From: Nocardioides luti
GTDB taxonomy: Bacteria; Actinomycetota; Actinomycetes; Propionibacteriales; Nocardioidaceae
Assembly (NCBI RefSeq): GCF_014212315.1
Contig: NZ_JACKXE010000001.1
Location: forward strand, 2,666,001-2,730,000
Reading direction: 5' to 3'
Length of the DNA: 64,000 nucleotides
This document shows positions 27,630 to 35,726 of the stretch, one piece after another. The position numbers were made by a program, and so were the translations under genes. Under the pieces are notes generated by a model. The model was not told where the DNA came from. It was given only the letters and a program-made list of their open reading frames with translations, and made no database searches. How positions within the stretch are numbered: the first letter of the stretch is position 1; each line of letters starts with the position of its first letter.

Positions 27630-28615
27630 CCGTCTGCCTTCACGACTTCCTGCGGGACGGTCAGCTGGACACCGGTGGCCGACGGGTCGTCGATCATCTT
27701 GGTCAGCGCGTCGAAGGACTGGGTCATGTCGGCCGCGAACTGCAGCGCGACGACGGCGTAGATGTCGCCGGACTTGACCGCCGCGAGGCTCTCCTCGTTG
27801 CCGCCACCCTCGGTGATGCAGGGGATGTCCTTGCCGGCGGCCTTGAAGGCGCCGACGGCGCCGAGCGCGCCCTCGTCGTTCTGGCCGAAGACGGCGTTGA
27901 CGTCGGGGTTGCCCTGGAGGGCGCTGCCGATGTCGGTCTGGGCGGCGGTGCGGTCGCTGACCGTCGTGGTGGCGACGATCTCGGCGTCGGGGGCGGTGGC
28001 GGCGAGCGCGTCCTTGACGGCGCCCTCGAACTCGGCCTTGCCCGCGGTGCCGGCGGCGGACTCGGTGAAGATCACCTTGCCGGCGCCGTCGTACCGCTCG
28101 TTGATGCAGTTGCCGAGCTCCTCGCCGGCGGCCTTGCCCTCGGCGGCGTAGTCGATGGTGGAGAAGGAGACGCCGGGCTCGAGGCCGTCCAGGCCGTAGT
28201 CGGCCGGGGTGCCGTTGAGGATCATCGGGACACCCTTGTCGAGGGCGGTCTTGACCAGGGCGGACATCGACGGCGGGGCGATCGCGATCGACCACACGCC
28301 GGCGGCCTTGCCCGACTCGATGACGGTCTGGAGGTCGGTGACCTGCTTCTGGGGGTCGAGCTTCGGGTCCTGGACGATGACGTCGTAGCCCTTGCTCTTG
28401 CCGTAGCCCTGCACGCCCTCGGAGAGCTGCTTCATGGCGGGGATCTGGAGGCCCAGCGGGGAGAAGACGATGGTCTTCCCGCCGGAACCCGAGCCGGCGC
28501 TGGTGTCGGAGCCGGCAGCCGGCTGGGTGTCGCCGCCGCCACAGGCGGCGAGCAGCGTCAGGCTGCAGACGGCCATCGCGGCGAGGGCCGCGCGGCTCTT
28601 CGAACGGTGCTGCAT
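27626..28615 (-). CDS. Sugar-type ABC transporter substrate-binding lipoprotein
   Basis: A signal peptide with lipobox LLAAC (Cys25) and a Gly/Ser linker anchors this 329-residue protein outside the membrane. The body has two periplasmic-binding-protein type 1 lobes typical of RbsB-like receptors: TIVFSPLGLQIPAM at the first strand and VFGQNDEGALGAVGAFKAAG in the second. It is the first gene of the leftward operon. Its position next to aromatic-type catabolic enzymes rather than sugar kinases suggests a non-sugar or glycosylated ligand; this is inference. A GGAG-like site lies in front of the ATG. Confidence 0.92.
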   Translation of the reverse strand: MQHRSKSRAALAAMAVCSLTLLAACGGGDTQPAAGSDTSAGSGSGGKTIVFSPLGLQIPAMKQLSEGVQGYGKSKGYDVIVQDPKLDPQKQVTDLQTVIESGKAAGVWSIAIAPPSMSALVKTALDKGVPMILNGTPADYGLDGLEPGVSFSTIDYAAEGKAAGEELGNCINERYDGAGKVIFTESAAGTAGKAEFEGAVKDALAATAPDAEIVATTTVSDRTAAQTDIGSALQGNPDVNAVFGQNDEGALGAVGAFKAAGKDIPCITEGGGNEESLAAVKSGDIYAVVALQFAADMTQSFDALTKMIDDPSATGVQLTVPQEVVKADG

Positions 28616-28661
28616 CGTGGTCTCCTGCGGGTCGAGGCGGCCTGGCGCCGCCTGTGGGTTC

Positions 28662-28683
28662 GGTCACAGAGAACACCGTGACC
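28662..28683. promoter_or_regulatory. Operator-like dyad between the divergent catabolic operons
   Basis: GGTCAC and GTGACC are separated by ten bases. The dyad is followed by two direct CCCCGATC copies within 25 bases. It lies 47-68 bases upstream of the binding-protein start and about 135 before the rightward operon, a suitable position for a regulator acting on both. No regulator gene lies in the island. Confidence 0.4.
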
Positions 28684-28759
28684 CCGATCACCCGGAACCC
28701 CGATCGCGCTGATGTCTGGCATCGACGGTCGCGCTTTCCCCGGATCGCCGGACCGCGCC

Positions 28760-28765
28760 TAGCGT
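28760..28765 (+). promoter_or_regulatory. Probable -10 box of the rightward catabolic operon
   Basis: TAGCGT stands 51 bases before the first gene, with a weak TTTCCC about 19 bases upstream. The short leader carries a clear AAGGAG ribosome site. The box is only an eye match to the actinobacterial consensus. Confidence 0.35.
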
Positions 28766-28816
28766 GATCGCGTCAGCCATCCGACTGACCCCCCACGACC
28801 GCTCGAAGGAGCACCC

Positions 28817-29107
28817 ATGGCCTACGTCGTCAGCGCCACCTGGACCGCCGAGCCCGGCAAGGAGGACGTCGTCCTCGACGCGATCACGCAGCTCTCCCCG
28901 CTCTCCCGCGAGGAGGAGGGCAACGTCTTCTACCAGGCCTACCAGGACGCCGCCGAACCGTCGGTCTTCCGGCTGTTCGAGATCTACACCGACGAGGCGG
29001 CGTACGCCGCGCACGGTGCGTCGGACCACTTCAAGCAGTACGCGCTCGAGCAGGCCATCCCGGTCCTCGCGAACCGTGAGCGTGCCTTCTACGAGACGAT
29101 CGGCTGA
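28817..29107 (+). CDS. Small ABM-domain (antibiotic biosynthesis monooxygenase-like) protein
   Basis: The 96-residue protein MAYVVSATWTAEPGKEDVV has the dimeric alpha-beta ferredoxin-like fold of the ABM family, with conserved YQAYQDAAEPSVFRLFEIYTDEAAYAAH and FKQYALE segments. Members oxidise polycyclic phenols or quinols without cofactors, and others are heme-degrading or of unknown role. AAGGAG precedes its ATG. It is the first gene of the rightward operon and ends five bases before the FAH gene. A role in oxidising a phenolic intermediate fits the island but is inferred. Confidence 0.85.
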   Translation: MAYVVSATWTAEPGKEDVVLDAITQLSPLSREEEGNVFYQAYQDAAEPSVFRLFEIYTDEAAYAAHGASDHFKQYALEQAIPVLANRERAFYETIG

Positions 29108-29112
29108 CCTTC

Positions 29113-30093
29113 GTGCGACTCGCTGCCTTCCGCCGGCCCACCGACGAGCCGGACGCCCGGTTCGTCGGGCTGGTCCTGGGTCAGGGCGAGCACCTCCGGG
29201 TGCACCCCTTCGACGCCGGTGCCGACCTGGTCGAGCTCCTCGGGGAGTCCGCGGAGTGGCGCGAGTCGCGCGCCGACGTCGCCGCCGCCGCCGACGGCCT
29301 GACCCTCGACGAGGTCGTGCTGCTGCCGCCCGTCTACCCCGTCGCGATGCGCGACTTCCTGACCTTCGAGGCGCACGTCGACGGCATGGAGCGCGGCCAC
29401 GGCAACCCCGGCCCGCCCGCCGAGTGGTACGAGTCGCCGGTCTTCCTCTTCATGGCCCCGCACGCGGTGACCGGGCCGTACGACGACGTCGCGATGCCCC
29501 CGGACACCGAGAGGCTCGACTTCGAGCTGGAGATCGCCGCGATCGTCGTCCGCGACGTCCGCAACGGCTCCGTCGAGGACGCCCGCGCGGCGATCGGCGG
29601 CTACTGCGTGATGAACGACTGGTCCGCCCGCGACGTGCAGGGCCGCGAGATGCGGCTCAAGCTCGGTCCCTCCAAGGGCAAGGACTTCGCCACCACGATC
29701 GGCCCCTGGGTCGTGACGGCCGACGAGCTCGACCCCTACCGCGACGAGGACGGCTTCCTCGACCTCGCCATGAGCGTCTCGGTGAACGGCCGGACGGTCG
29801 GCGAGGACCGCTCCGGCCACATGGGCTGGTCCTTCGAGCAGCTCGTCTCGCACGCGTCGCGGGCGTCCTGGGTCAAGGCCGGCGAGGTCCTCGCCTCCGG
29901 CACCTGCGCCTCCGGGGCGCTCGCCGAGGCGTGGGGCCGCAACGGCGCCCTGGTGCCGCCGCCGCTCCAGGTCGGCGACGTCGTCGAGATGACCATCGAG
30001 GCGATCGGCACGATCACCAACCGCGTGGTCGAGCGCGAGGTCGTCGCCGCGCCCGTCCCGCCCGCCCGCCGGCGTACCCGCGTGGAGGCGTGA
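29113..30093 (+). CDS. Fumarylacetoacetate hydrolase (FAH) family protein 1
   Basis: The GTG-started 326-residue protein has the FAH fold with metal ligands Glu138 and Glu140 (FELEI) and Asp169 (NDWSARD), followed by KGKDFATTIGPWVVT. Such enzymes hydrolyse C-C bonds in 2,4-diketo acids or isomerise/decarboxylate ring-cleavage products. It is read after the ABM gene and overlaps the aldehyde dehydrogenase start by one base. A second FAH protein at 34815-35726 differs clearly in sequence, so the pathway probably needs two such steps, as in meta-cleavage routes. The exact reaction is unknown. Confidence 0.9.
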   Translation: MRLAAFRRPTDEPDARFVGLVLGQGEHLRVHPFDAGADLVELLGESAEWRESRADVAAAADGLTLDEVVLLPPVYPVAMRDFLTFEAHVDGMERGHGNPGPPAEWYESPVFLFMAPHAVTGPYDDVAMPPDTERLDFELEIAAIVVRDVRNGSVEDARAAIGGYCVMNDWSARDVQGREMRLKLGPSKGKDFATTIGPWVVTADELDPYRDEDGFLDLAMSVSVNGRTVGEDRSGHMGWSFEQLVSHASRASWVKAGEVLASGTCASGALAEAWGRNGALVPPPLQVGDVVEMTIEAIGTITNRVVEREVVAAPVPPARRRTRVEA

Positions 30094-31475
30094 TGGGGCG
30101 GATCACCACGGTCGACCCGGCCACCGGGCACGACCTCACGACGTACGACACCTTCGACGAGGCCGCGCTCGACGCCGCGATCGGCGGCGCGCACGCGGCG
30201 TACGCCGCCTGGTCGCAGCACCCGCTCGGTGAGCGCACCGACCTGCTCCGCGCGGTCGGCAAGCTGCTGACGGAGAAGCGCGAGGAGTACGCCGCCCTCA
30301 TCACCGCCGAGATGGGCAAGCCGCTCGCCGAGGCGCTCGCCGAGGTCGACAAGTGCGCGTGGAACTGCGACGTCGTCGCCGACTCCGCCGCCGGCTGGCT
30401 GGCCGACCACGAGGTCGCGAGCTCGGCCTCGAGCTCGTGGCTGTCCTACGAGCCGCTGGGTGTCGTCTTCGCCGTGATGCCCTGGAACTACCCCTTCTGG
30501 CAGGTGCTGCGCTTCGCGTGCGCCGCCCTGGTCGCGGGCAACGCCGGCGTGCTCAAGCACTCGCCGAACGTCACCGGTTGCGCGCTCGCGATCGAGACCC
30601 TCTTCGCGGAGGCCGGCGCGCCGGCCGGGCTGTTCACCACGGTCGTCCTGGCCGACGACCAGCTCCCCGAGGCGACGCCCCGGATCATCGGCGACCCGCG
30701 GATCGCGGCCGTCACGCTGACCGGCTCGGAGCGCGCGGGCGAGGCCGTCGGCGGCGCCGCCGGCCGGTTCCTCAAGAAGTCCGTGCTCGAGCTCGGCGGC
30801 TCGGACCCGTTCGTGGTCCTCGACGACGCCGACCTCCCGGCCGCTGCGGCCGCCGCCGCCAAGTCCCGCTTCGGCAACAACGGCCAGAGCTGCATCGCGG
30901 CCAAGCGCTTCATCGTGTCCGCGTCCGTGGCCGACGAGTTCGTGGCCCTGCTCGTCGAGCGGGTCGCCGCGCTCGAGCTGGGCGACCCGACCGCGCCCGG
31001 CACGACCGTCGGCCCGATGGCCCGCTCCGACCTCCGCGACGGCCTGCACGACCAGGTCACCCGCGCGGTGGCGCAGGGCGCGACCCTGGTCACCGGCGGC
31101 GAGCCGGTGCCGGGCGCCGGCTACTACTACGCGCCCACCGTCCTCGACCACGTCGAGCCGCGCACGGTCGCCTTCGACGAGGAGACCTTCGGCCCCGTCG
31201 CCGCGGTCGTCCGGGCCCGCGACGACGACCACGCGGTCGAGCTCGCCAACGACACGGACTACGGCCTCGGTGCGGCCGTCTGGGGCTCGTCCCCGCGCGC
31301 GCTCGCCGTGGGCCGGCGGATCCGCTCCGGCGCGCTCTTCGTCAACGCCATGGTCGCCTCCGACCCGCGGCTGCCGTTCGGCGGCATCGGGCGCAGCGGC
31401 TACGGCCGCGAGCTGTCGGCCGAGGGGACCCGCGAGTTCACCAACGTCCGCACCGTCTTCGTGGGTGGTGCGTGA
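30093..31475 (+). CDS. NAD(P)-dependent aldehyde dehydrogenase, succinate-semialdehyde dehydrogenase-like
   Basis: The 460-residue enzyme has the conserved PWNYPFWQ cofactor region, general-base Glu233 in LELGGSDP and nucleophile Cys267 in NNGQSCIAAKRF. LPFGGIGRSGYGRE near the end is typical. The length and sequence fit the short SSADH/YneI group. In a meta-cleavage pathway such an enzyme would oxidise a ring-cleavage semialdehyde to the acid. Its TGATG junctions on both sides show tight coupling to the FAH and VOC genes. The natural aldehyde is not known. Confidence 0.92.
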   Translation: MGRITTVDPATGHDLTTYDTFDEAALDAAIGGAHAAYAAWSQHPLGERTDLLRAVGKLLTEKREEYAALITAEMGKPLAEALAEVDKCAWNCDVVADSAAGWLADHEVASSASSSWLSYEPLGVVFAVMPWNYPFWQVLRFACAALVAGNAGVLKHSPNVTGCALAIETLFAEAGAPAGLFTTVVLADDQLPEATPRIIGDPRIAAVTLTGSERAGEAVGGAAGRFLKKSVLELGGSDPFVVLDDADLPAAAAAAAKSRFGNNGQSCIAAKRFIVSASVADEFVALLVERVAALELGDPTAPGTTVGPMARSDLRDGLHDQVTRAVAQGATLVTGGEPVPGAGYYYAPTVLDHVEPRTVAFDEETFGPVAAVVRARDDDHAVELANDTDYGLGAAVWGSSPRALAVGRRIRSGALFVNAMVASDPRLPFGGIGRSGYGRELSAEGTREFTNVRTVFVGGA

Positions 31476-32014
31476 TGCGCTTCGACCACGTGGGCCTGTC
31501 GGTCGCGGACCTGGACGCGATGACGTCCTGGTGGTGCGCGGCCCTGGGCCTGGAGGTCGAGTTCGACTTCGCCCTGGAAGCCGTGGACCTCCGCGGCGCG
31601 ATGCTGCTCGGCCCCGACGGCTGGCGCCTCGAGCTCCTGCACCGGGTCGGCAACGCGGCCGGCCTGCAGGCCGCCAATCCCGCCGAGGCCGCGCTCACGC
31701 GCGGCTACGGCCACCTCGCCCTCGACGTCCCGGACGTCGACGCGGCGTACGCCGACCTCCTCGCCGCCGGTGCCAGCGACCGGATGACGCCCCGTCCCTC
31801 GCCCGAGCCGGGCGTGCGGATGGCCTTCGTCGCCGACCCCGAGGGCAACCTCGTCGAGCTCCTCGACCGGACGACGTCCCGCGAGGGTGGTTTCGAGACG
31901 GTTGCCAGCGCAACCTCCTCAACCACCGACTCGGCCCCGGTGGTTGAGGAAGGCGCCCTGGCGCCTGTCTCGAAACCACCCACCGGGGTCGCACCCGTTG
32001 GGGAGCCGTCATGA
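31475..32014 (+). CDS. VOC-family protein with a tail encoded by two palindromic repeats
   Basis: The first 137 residues are a normal VOC domain: MRFDHVGLSVADLDAMTSWW opens it and FVADPEGNLVELLDR closes it, with His4 and the final Glu as likely metal ligands. The remaining 40 or so residues are the direct translation of the repeats at 31886-31927 and 31939-31980 (GGFETVASATSSTT, VVEEGALAPVSKPP). They look like an accidental extension rather than a folded part. The stop overlaps the next start as ATGA, so coupling survived the insertion. Possible roles include dioxygenase, isomerase or epimerase of a ring-cleavage intermediate. Confidence 0.82.
   Translation: MRFDHVGLSVADLDAMTSWWCAALGLEVEFDFALEAVDLRGAMLLGPDGWRLELLHRVGNAAGLQAANPAEAALTRGYGHLALDVPDVDAAYADLLAAGASDRMTPRPSPEPGVRMAFVADPEGNLVELLDRTTSREGGFETVASATSSTTDSAPVVEEGALAPVSKPPTGVAPVGEPS
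31886..31980. repeat. Two palindromic repeats inside the 3' end of the VOC gene
   Basis: The copies occupy 31886-31927 (inner stem GGTTGC/GCAACC) and 31939-31980 (inner stem GGCGCC/GGCGCC), in opposite orientations. Both are open in the VOC frame, so they extend the protein instead of stopping it. Confidence 0.95.
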
Positions 32015-32784
32015 CCGGGCGCCTGAGCGGCAAGATCGCGCTGATCACCGGCGTCGGCGGTGGCATGGGGGTGGCTGCAGCCTCCATGTTCGCCGCCGAG
32101 GGCGCCCGGGTGGTCGGCTGCGACCTGGACGCCGCGGGTGCCGCACGCACCGAGGCCCTGGTCCGCGAGGCCGGGGGCGAGATCACCTGCTTCGGCGGGG
32201 TCGACCTGGGTGATGCCGAGGCCGCGCGGGCCTGGGTGGACGCCGCCGTGGCGACGTACGACGGCATCGACGTGCTCTACAACAACGCCTCCACCCAGCG
32301 CTTCGGTGCGCTCGACGAGCTGAGCATCGAGGACTGGGACTTCACGATGCGCAACGAGCTCGACCTCGTCTACTACACGGTGCGCGCCGCGTGGCCGCAC
32401 CTGAAGCGGTACGGCGGCGGCTCGATCGTCAACGTCGGCTCGATCGCCGCCATCCGCGGCGTGGAGTTCATGCCGCAGAACGCCCACTCCACCGCGAAGG
32501 GCGGCGTGATCGCGCTGACCCTGCAGCTGGTCGTCGAGGGTGGGCCGCACGGCATCCGCGCCAACGTGATCAGCCCCGGCATGACCGAGACCCCGAACAC
32601 CGCCCCGCTGCTGGCCGACCCGCCGGAGCGGATGCAGAAGGTCGTCCTCGACCGGATCCCGCTGGGCCGCCACGGCCAGCCCGAGGACGTCGTCAACGCT
32701 GCGATCTTCCTGGCCTCGGACGAGTCCTCGTGGATCAGCGGCACCAACCTCGTCGTCGACGGGGGCGGCTCGGTCCTCGGCTGA
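32011..32784 (+). CDS. Short-chain dehydrogenase/reductase with His in place of the catalytic Tyr
   Basis: The 257-residue protein is a classical SDR by its TGVGGGMG nucleotide-binding motif, the NNAS loop, Ser144 in VGSIAAI, and the C-terminal VVDGGGS. The expected YxxxK is His159-S-T-A-Lys163 (NAHSTAKGG), so the tyrosine that donates the proton is missing. The codon is CAC and a single base change from TAC would restore it. The protein may bind NAD(P) with altered or no activity, or use His as acid/base. It overlaps the VOC gene by ATGA. A SDR with intact motif follows at 34042. Confidence 0.88.
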   Translation: MTGRLSGKIALITGVGGGMGVAAASMFAAEGARVVGCDLDAAGAARTEALVREAGGEITCFGGVDLGDAEAARAWVDAAVATYDGIDVLYNNASTQRFGALDELSIEDWDFTMRNELDLVYYTVRAAWPHLKRYGGGSIVNVGSIAAIRGVEFMPQNAHSTAKGGVIALTLQLVVEGGPHGIRANVISPGMTETPNTAPLLADPPERMQKVVLDRIPLGRHGQPEDVVNAAIFLASDESSWISGTNLVVDGGGSVLG

Positions 32785-32808
32785 GCGCCCACAACAAGAA
32801 GGAAGACC

Positions 32809-33756
32809 ATGAACCAGCTGAACGAGCACGGCATCACCCACCTGCGTCACGTCGACCTGGCGGTGACCGACTTCGAGACCCAGCGGACCTTCTACAAGGA
32901 CACCTGGGGCCTCACCGAGCAGGGGCGGGACGGCGACCTGTCGTACTTCGCCGCCGAGGGCTCCCCGGAGCAGTACGTCATCCGCCTGCGCCGGGCCGAC
33001 GAGAAGCGGCTCGACCTCATCTCCTTCGGCGCCGACAGCACGCAGTCGGTGGACGCGCTGGCGCAGAAGCTCGGCAGCGAGGGCGTCCAGCTGGTCAGCG
33101 AGCCGGGGACGCTGCAGACCGCCGGCGGCGGCTACGGCTTCCGGTTCTTCGACATCGACGGCCGCACCATCGAGATCTCGACCGACGTCGAGACCCGCCA
33201 GCACCGCGCGATCGAGGAGGGCGAGGCGATCCCGGTCCGCATCTCGCACGCGGTGATGAACTCCAACGACCCGAACCGGACGCGCGACTTCTACGCGAAC
33301 ACCCTCGGCTTCAAGCTGTCGGACACGCTCTGGGGCGAGCACATGGGGGAGATGATGCACTTCATGCGGTGCAACGACTGGCACCACAGCCTCGCGATCG
33401 CCCGCGGCCCGCACACCTCGGTGCACCACGTGTCGTTCGAGATGCGCGGCCTCGACGAGTACATGCGCGGCACCGGTCGCGTGATGCGCGCGGGCATCAA
33501 GAAGATCTGGGGCCCGGGCCGGCACAACGCCGGGAACAACACGTTCTCCTACTTCCTCGACCCCAGCGGCAACACGATGGAGTACACCACCGAGCTCGAG
33601 AAGATCGAGACCGACCAGTGGCACCCGGCCGTCTACGACATCGCCGACCCGATGACCCAGGACCAGTGGGGCACCGCCGACCCGATGTCGGAGATCATCG
33701 CCCGCGACTCCTTCAACGCCCCCGACAAGGGCGTCTTCGTCGCCCCGCCCGTCTGA
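32809..33756 (+). CDS. Type I extradiol ring-cleavage dioxygenase
   Basis: This 315-residue protein has two VOC domains; the second carries the Fe(II) facial triad His147 (ISHAV), His207 (VHHVSFE) and Glu258 (NTMEY). The spacing is almost that of BphC (146/210/260). The signature YFLDPSGNTMEY is complete. It cleaves a catechol ring next to the hydroxyls to give a yellow semialdehyde. A good GAAGGA precedes the ATG. It sits mid-operon, after the SDR, and is the central argument that the island breaks down an aromatic ring. Substrate identity cannot be read from the sequence. Confidence 0.92.
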   Translation: MNQLNEHGITHLRHVDLAVTDFETQRTFYKDTWGLTEQGRDGDLSYFAAEGSPEQYVIRLRRADEKRLDLISFGADSTQSVDALAQKLGSEGVQLVSEPGTLQTAGGGYGFRFFDIDGRTIEISTDVETRQHRAIEEGEAIPVRISHAVMNSNDPNRTRDFYANTLGFKLSDTLWGEHMGEMMHFMRCNDWHHSLAIARGPHTSVHHVSFEMRGLDEYMRGTGRVMRAGIKKIWGPGRHNAGNNTFSYFLDPSGNTMEYTTELEKIETDQWHPAVYDIADPMTQDQWGTADPMSEIIARDSFNAPDKGVFVAPPV

Positions 33757-33762
33757 GTCCCT

Positions 33763-34019
33763 CGTTGGGCGAGTAGGGCGCGCAGCGCTGTCGTTGGTCG
33801 AGTAGGGCGCGCAGCGCCCGTATCGAGACCCCGGTGGGTGACAACCACAGGTGGTTTCGAGACGGTTGCCAGGGCAACCTCCTCAACCACCGGGCGCTTT
33901 CGTTGGTCGAGTAGGGCGCGCAGCGCCCGTCCGGCTCTTTCGTTGGTCGAGTAGGGCGCGCAGCGCCCGTCCGGCTCTTTCGTTGGTCGAGTAGGGCGCG
34001 CAGCGCCCGTATCGAGACC
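33763..34019. repeat. Palindromic repeat cluster, including a 40-bp tandem array
   Basis: The 285-base gap within the operon contains a degenerate copy at 33763-33790, full copies at 33791-33830 and 33850-33891, and three units of exactly 40-bp period starting at 33900, 33940 and 33980. Only the last of the three has the complete right arm ending ATCGAGACC; the first two share a CCGTCCGGCTCTTT ending. The gap holds no gene. Confidence 0.95.
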
Positions 34020-34041
34020 CCGTCACGGAACAGGAACTGCA

Positions 34042-34818
34042 GTGAAGCTCACCGACAAGATCGTCGTCGTCACGGGTGCGGCCCGTGGCCAGGGCGCGGC
34101 CGAGGTCGCCGCCCTGGCCCGTGAGGGGGCCACGGTCGTGGCGACGGACGTGCTGGACGAGGAGGGGCTGGCCCTCACGGAGATGCTGTGCGCGGAGGGG
34201 TACCGCACGACGTACCGCCACCTCGACGTGACCAGCCCCGCGGAGTGGGCGGCGCTGGCCGAGGAGCTGCGGGTCGAGGACGGCACCTGCCACGCACTCG
34301 TCAACAACGCCGGCGTCGCGGCGCGCGAGCGGCTGCCCCACGTCACCCTCGAGACCTGGCAGCGGACCTTCGACATCAACGTCACCGGTCCGATGCTCGG
34401 CATCCAGGCGCTGGTGCCGCTGATGCCGCCGGGCTCCTCGATCGTCAACATCTGCTCGGTGGCCGCGATGGCCGGCCACGCGGCGGCGGCGTACACGTCG
34501 TCGAAGTGGGCGCTGCGCGGCCTGACGCGTACGGCGTCGCTCGAGCTCGGGGCGCGCGGGATCCGGGTGAACGCGATCATGCCCGGGCTCGTCGACACGC
34601 CGCTGATGGCGTCGGCGTCGCCGGCGTTCACCGACGCGGCGCTCGCCGAGATCCCCCTCGGCCGGGTCGGCGTGCCCGCGGACATCGCCCCGACGGTGGT
34701 TTTCCTGTGCACCGACGACTCGGCGTACTACAACGGCGCCGAGATCGTCATCGACGGCGGCCTGACCGCCCACGTGTCCCACAAGGGCATCGCCGACGCG
34801 ACACGGCCTCCGGCATGA
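34042..34818 (+). CDS. Short-chain dehydrogenase/reductase
   Basis: The GTG-started 258-residue enzyme has all classical SDR motifs: TGAARGQG for NAD(P), NNAG, a serine in NICSVAAMAG and the catalytic YTSSK. It ends TVVFLCTDDSAYYNGAEIVIDGG. It would oxidise a secondary alcohol or reduce a ketone in the catabolic route. It follows the repeat cluster and overlaps the second FAH gene as ATGA. The substrate is unknown. Intact active site, in contrast to the SDR at 32011. Confidence 0.92.
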   Translation: MKLTDKIVVVTGAARGQGAAEVAALAREGATVVATDVLDEEGLALTEMLCAEGYRTTYRHLDVTSPAEWAALAEELRVEDGTCHALVNNAGVAARERLPHVTLETWQRTFDINVTGPMLGIQALVPLMPPGSSIVNICSVAAMAGHAAAAYTSSKWALRGLTRTASLELGARGIRVNAIMPGLVDTPLMASASPAFTDAALAEIPLGRVGVPADIAPTVVFLCTDDSAYYNGAEIVIDGGLTAHVSHKGIADATRPPA

Positions 34819-35726
34819 GGTTCGCGAGCCTGCGTGTCCGACAGGATGTCGTCGGCGTGGTCGTCGACGGGGACTCGGCGTACCAACTCCCTAGCGCTCT
34901 CTCCGTCGGCGACCTCGTCCGACTCGGCCTGGACCGCGCCCTCGAGATCGGCACCGACGCCCTGTCCGGGCCGGCGATCGAGCTCGACGCGAGCGCGCTC
35001 GTGCTGCCGTACAAGCCGCCCAGCGTCCGCGACTTCGTGACCTTCGAGTCCCACGTCGAGGGCGTCCGCAAGAGCATCGACGACGCGGTGGGCGTGCCGG
35101 AGGCGTGGTACGACAACCCGACGTTCTACTTCACCAATCCGCACGCGCTCTACGGTCCCGGCGAGGCGATCCCGCGGCCGGCGACCTGCCGGGCGCTGGA
35201 CTTCGAGATGGAGGTCGGCGTCGTGCTCGGTCGGGACGGCTCGGACCTCACCGAGGACGAGGCGCGCGACGCGGTCTTCGGCTACACGATCGTCAACGAC
35301 TGGTCCGCCCGCGACCTGCAGTCCCGCGAGATGAAGGTCGGCCTCGGCCCCGCCAAGGGCAAGGACTTCGCGACCAGCATCGGGCCGTGGATCGTCACGG
35401 CCGACGAGCTGGCGCCGTACCTCACCGACGACGGGCACCTCGACCTCGACTGCCGCGTGCACGTCAACGACGAGCTGGTCGGCCACGACCGGCTCTCCCA
35501 CATGCACTGGACCTTCGCGCAGATGATCGCCTACGCCTCGCGCGACTCGGTGGTGCTCGCCGGGGACCTGCTGGCGTCCGGCACGACCGGGGGCGGCGGC
35601 TGCCTGGCCGAGCTCTGGGGCCGCAACGGCTCGCAGACCCCGCCGCCGCTGGAGGACGGCGACGTCGTGCGGATCGACGTCGAGGGCCTGGGCTCGCTCG
35701 TCGGGTCGCCGGTGGCGCGTCGATGA
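34815..35726 (+). CDS. Fumarylacetoacetate hydrolase (FAH) family protein 2
   Basis: The 303-residue protein has the FAH metal ligands Glu131 and Glu133 (FEMEV) and Asp162 (NDWSARD), then KGKDFATSIGPW. It aligns over its whole length with FAH protein 1 yet differs in many positions (for example SHVEGVRKSIDDAVGVP in the first half), so the two probably act on different intermediates. The starts and stops overlap as ATGA with both neighbours. Candidate reactions are ring-cleavage product hydrolysis or oxalocrotonate-type decarboxylation; this is inference from the family. Confidence 0.9.
   Translation: MRFASLRVRQDVVGVVVDGDSAYQLPSALSVGDLVRLGLDRALEIGTDALSGPAIELDASALVLPYKPPSVRDFVTFESHVEGVRKSIDDAVGVPEAWYDNPTFYFTNPHALYGPGEAIPRPATCRALDFEMEVGVVLGRDGSDLTEDEARDAVFGYTIVNDWSARDLQSREMKVGLGPAKGKDFATSIGPWIVTADELAPYLTDDGHLDLDCRVHVNDELVGHDRLSHMHWTFAQMIAYASRDSVVLAGDLLASGTTGGGGCLAELWGRNGSQTPPPLEDGDVVRIDVEGLGSLVGSPVARR

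Noticed and set aside
28817..34041. Thought that the island could be a siderophore or antibiotic pathway because of the ABM gene
   Set aside because: No NRPS, PKS, carrier or tailoring set is present. The dioxygenase, FAH, ALDH and importer genes point to breakdown rather than synthesis.
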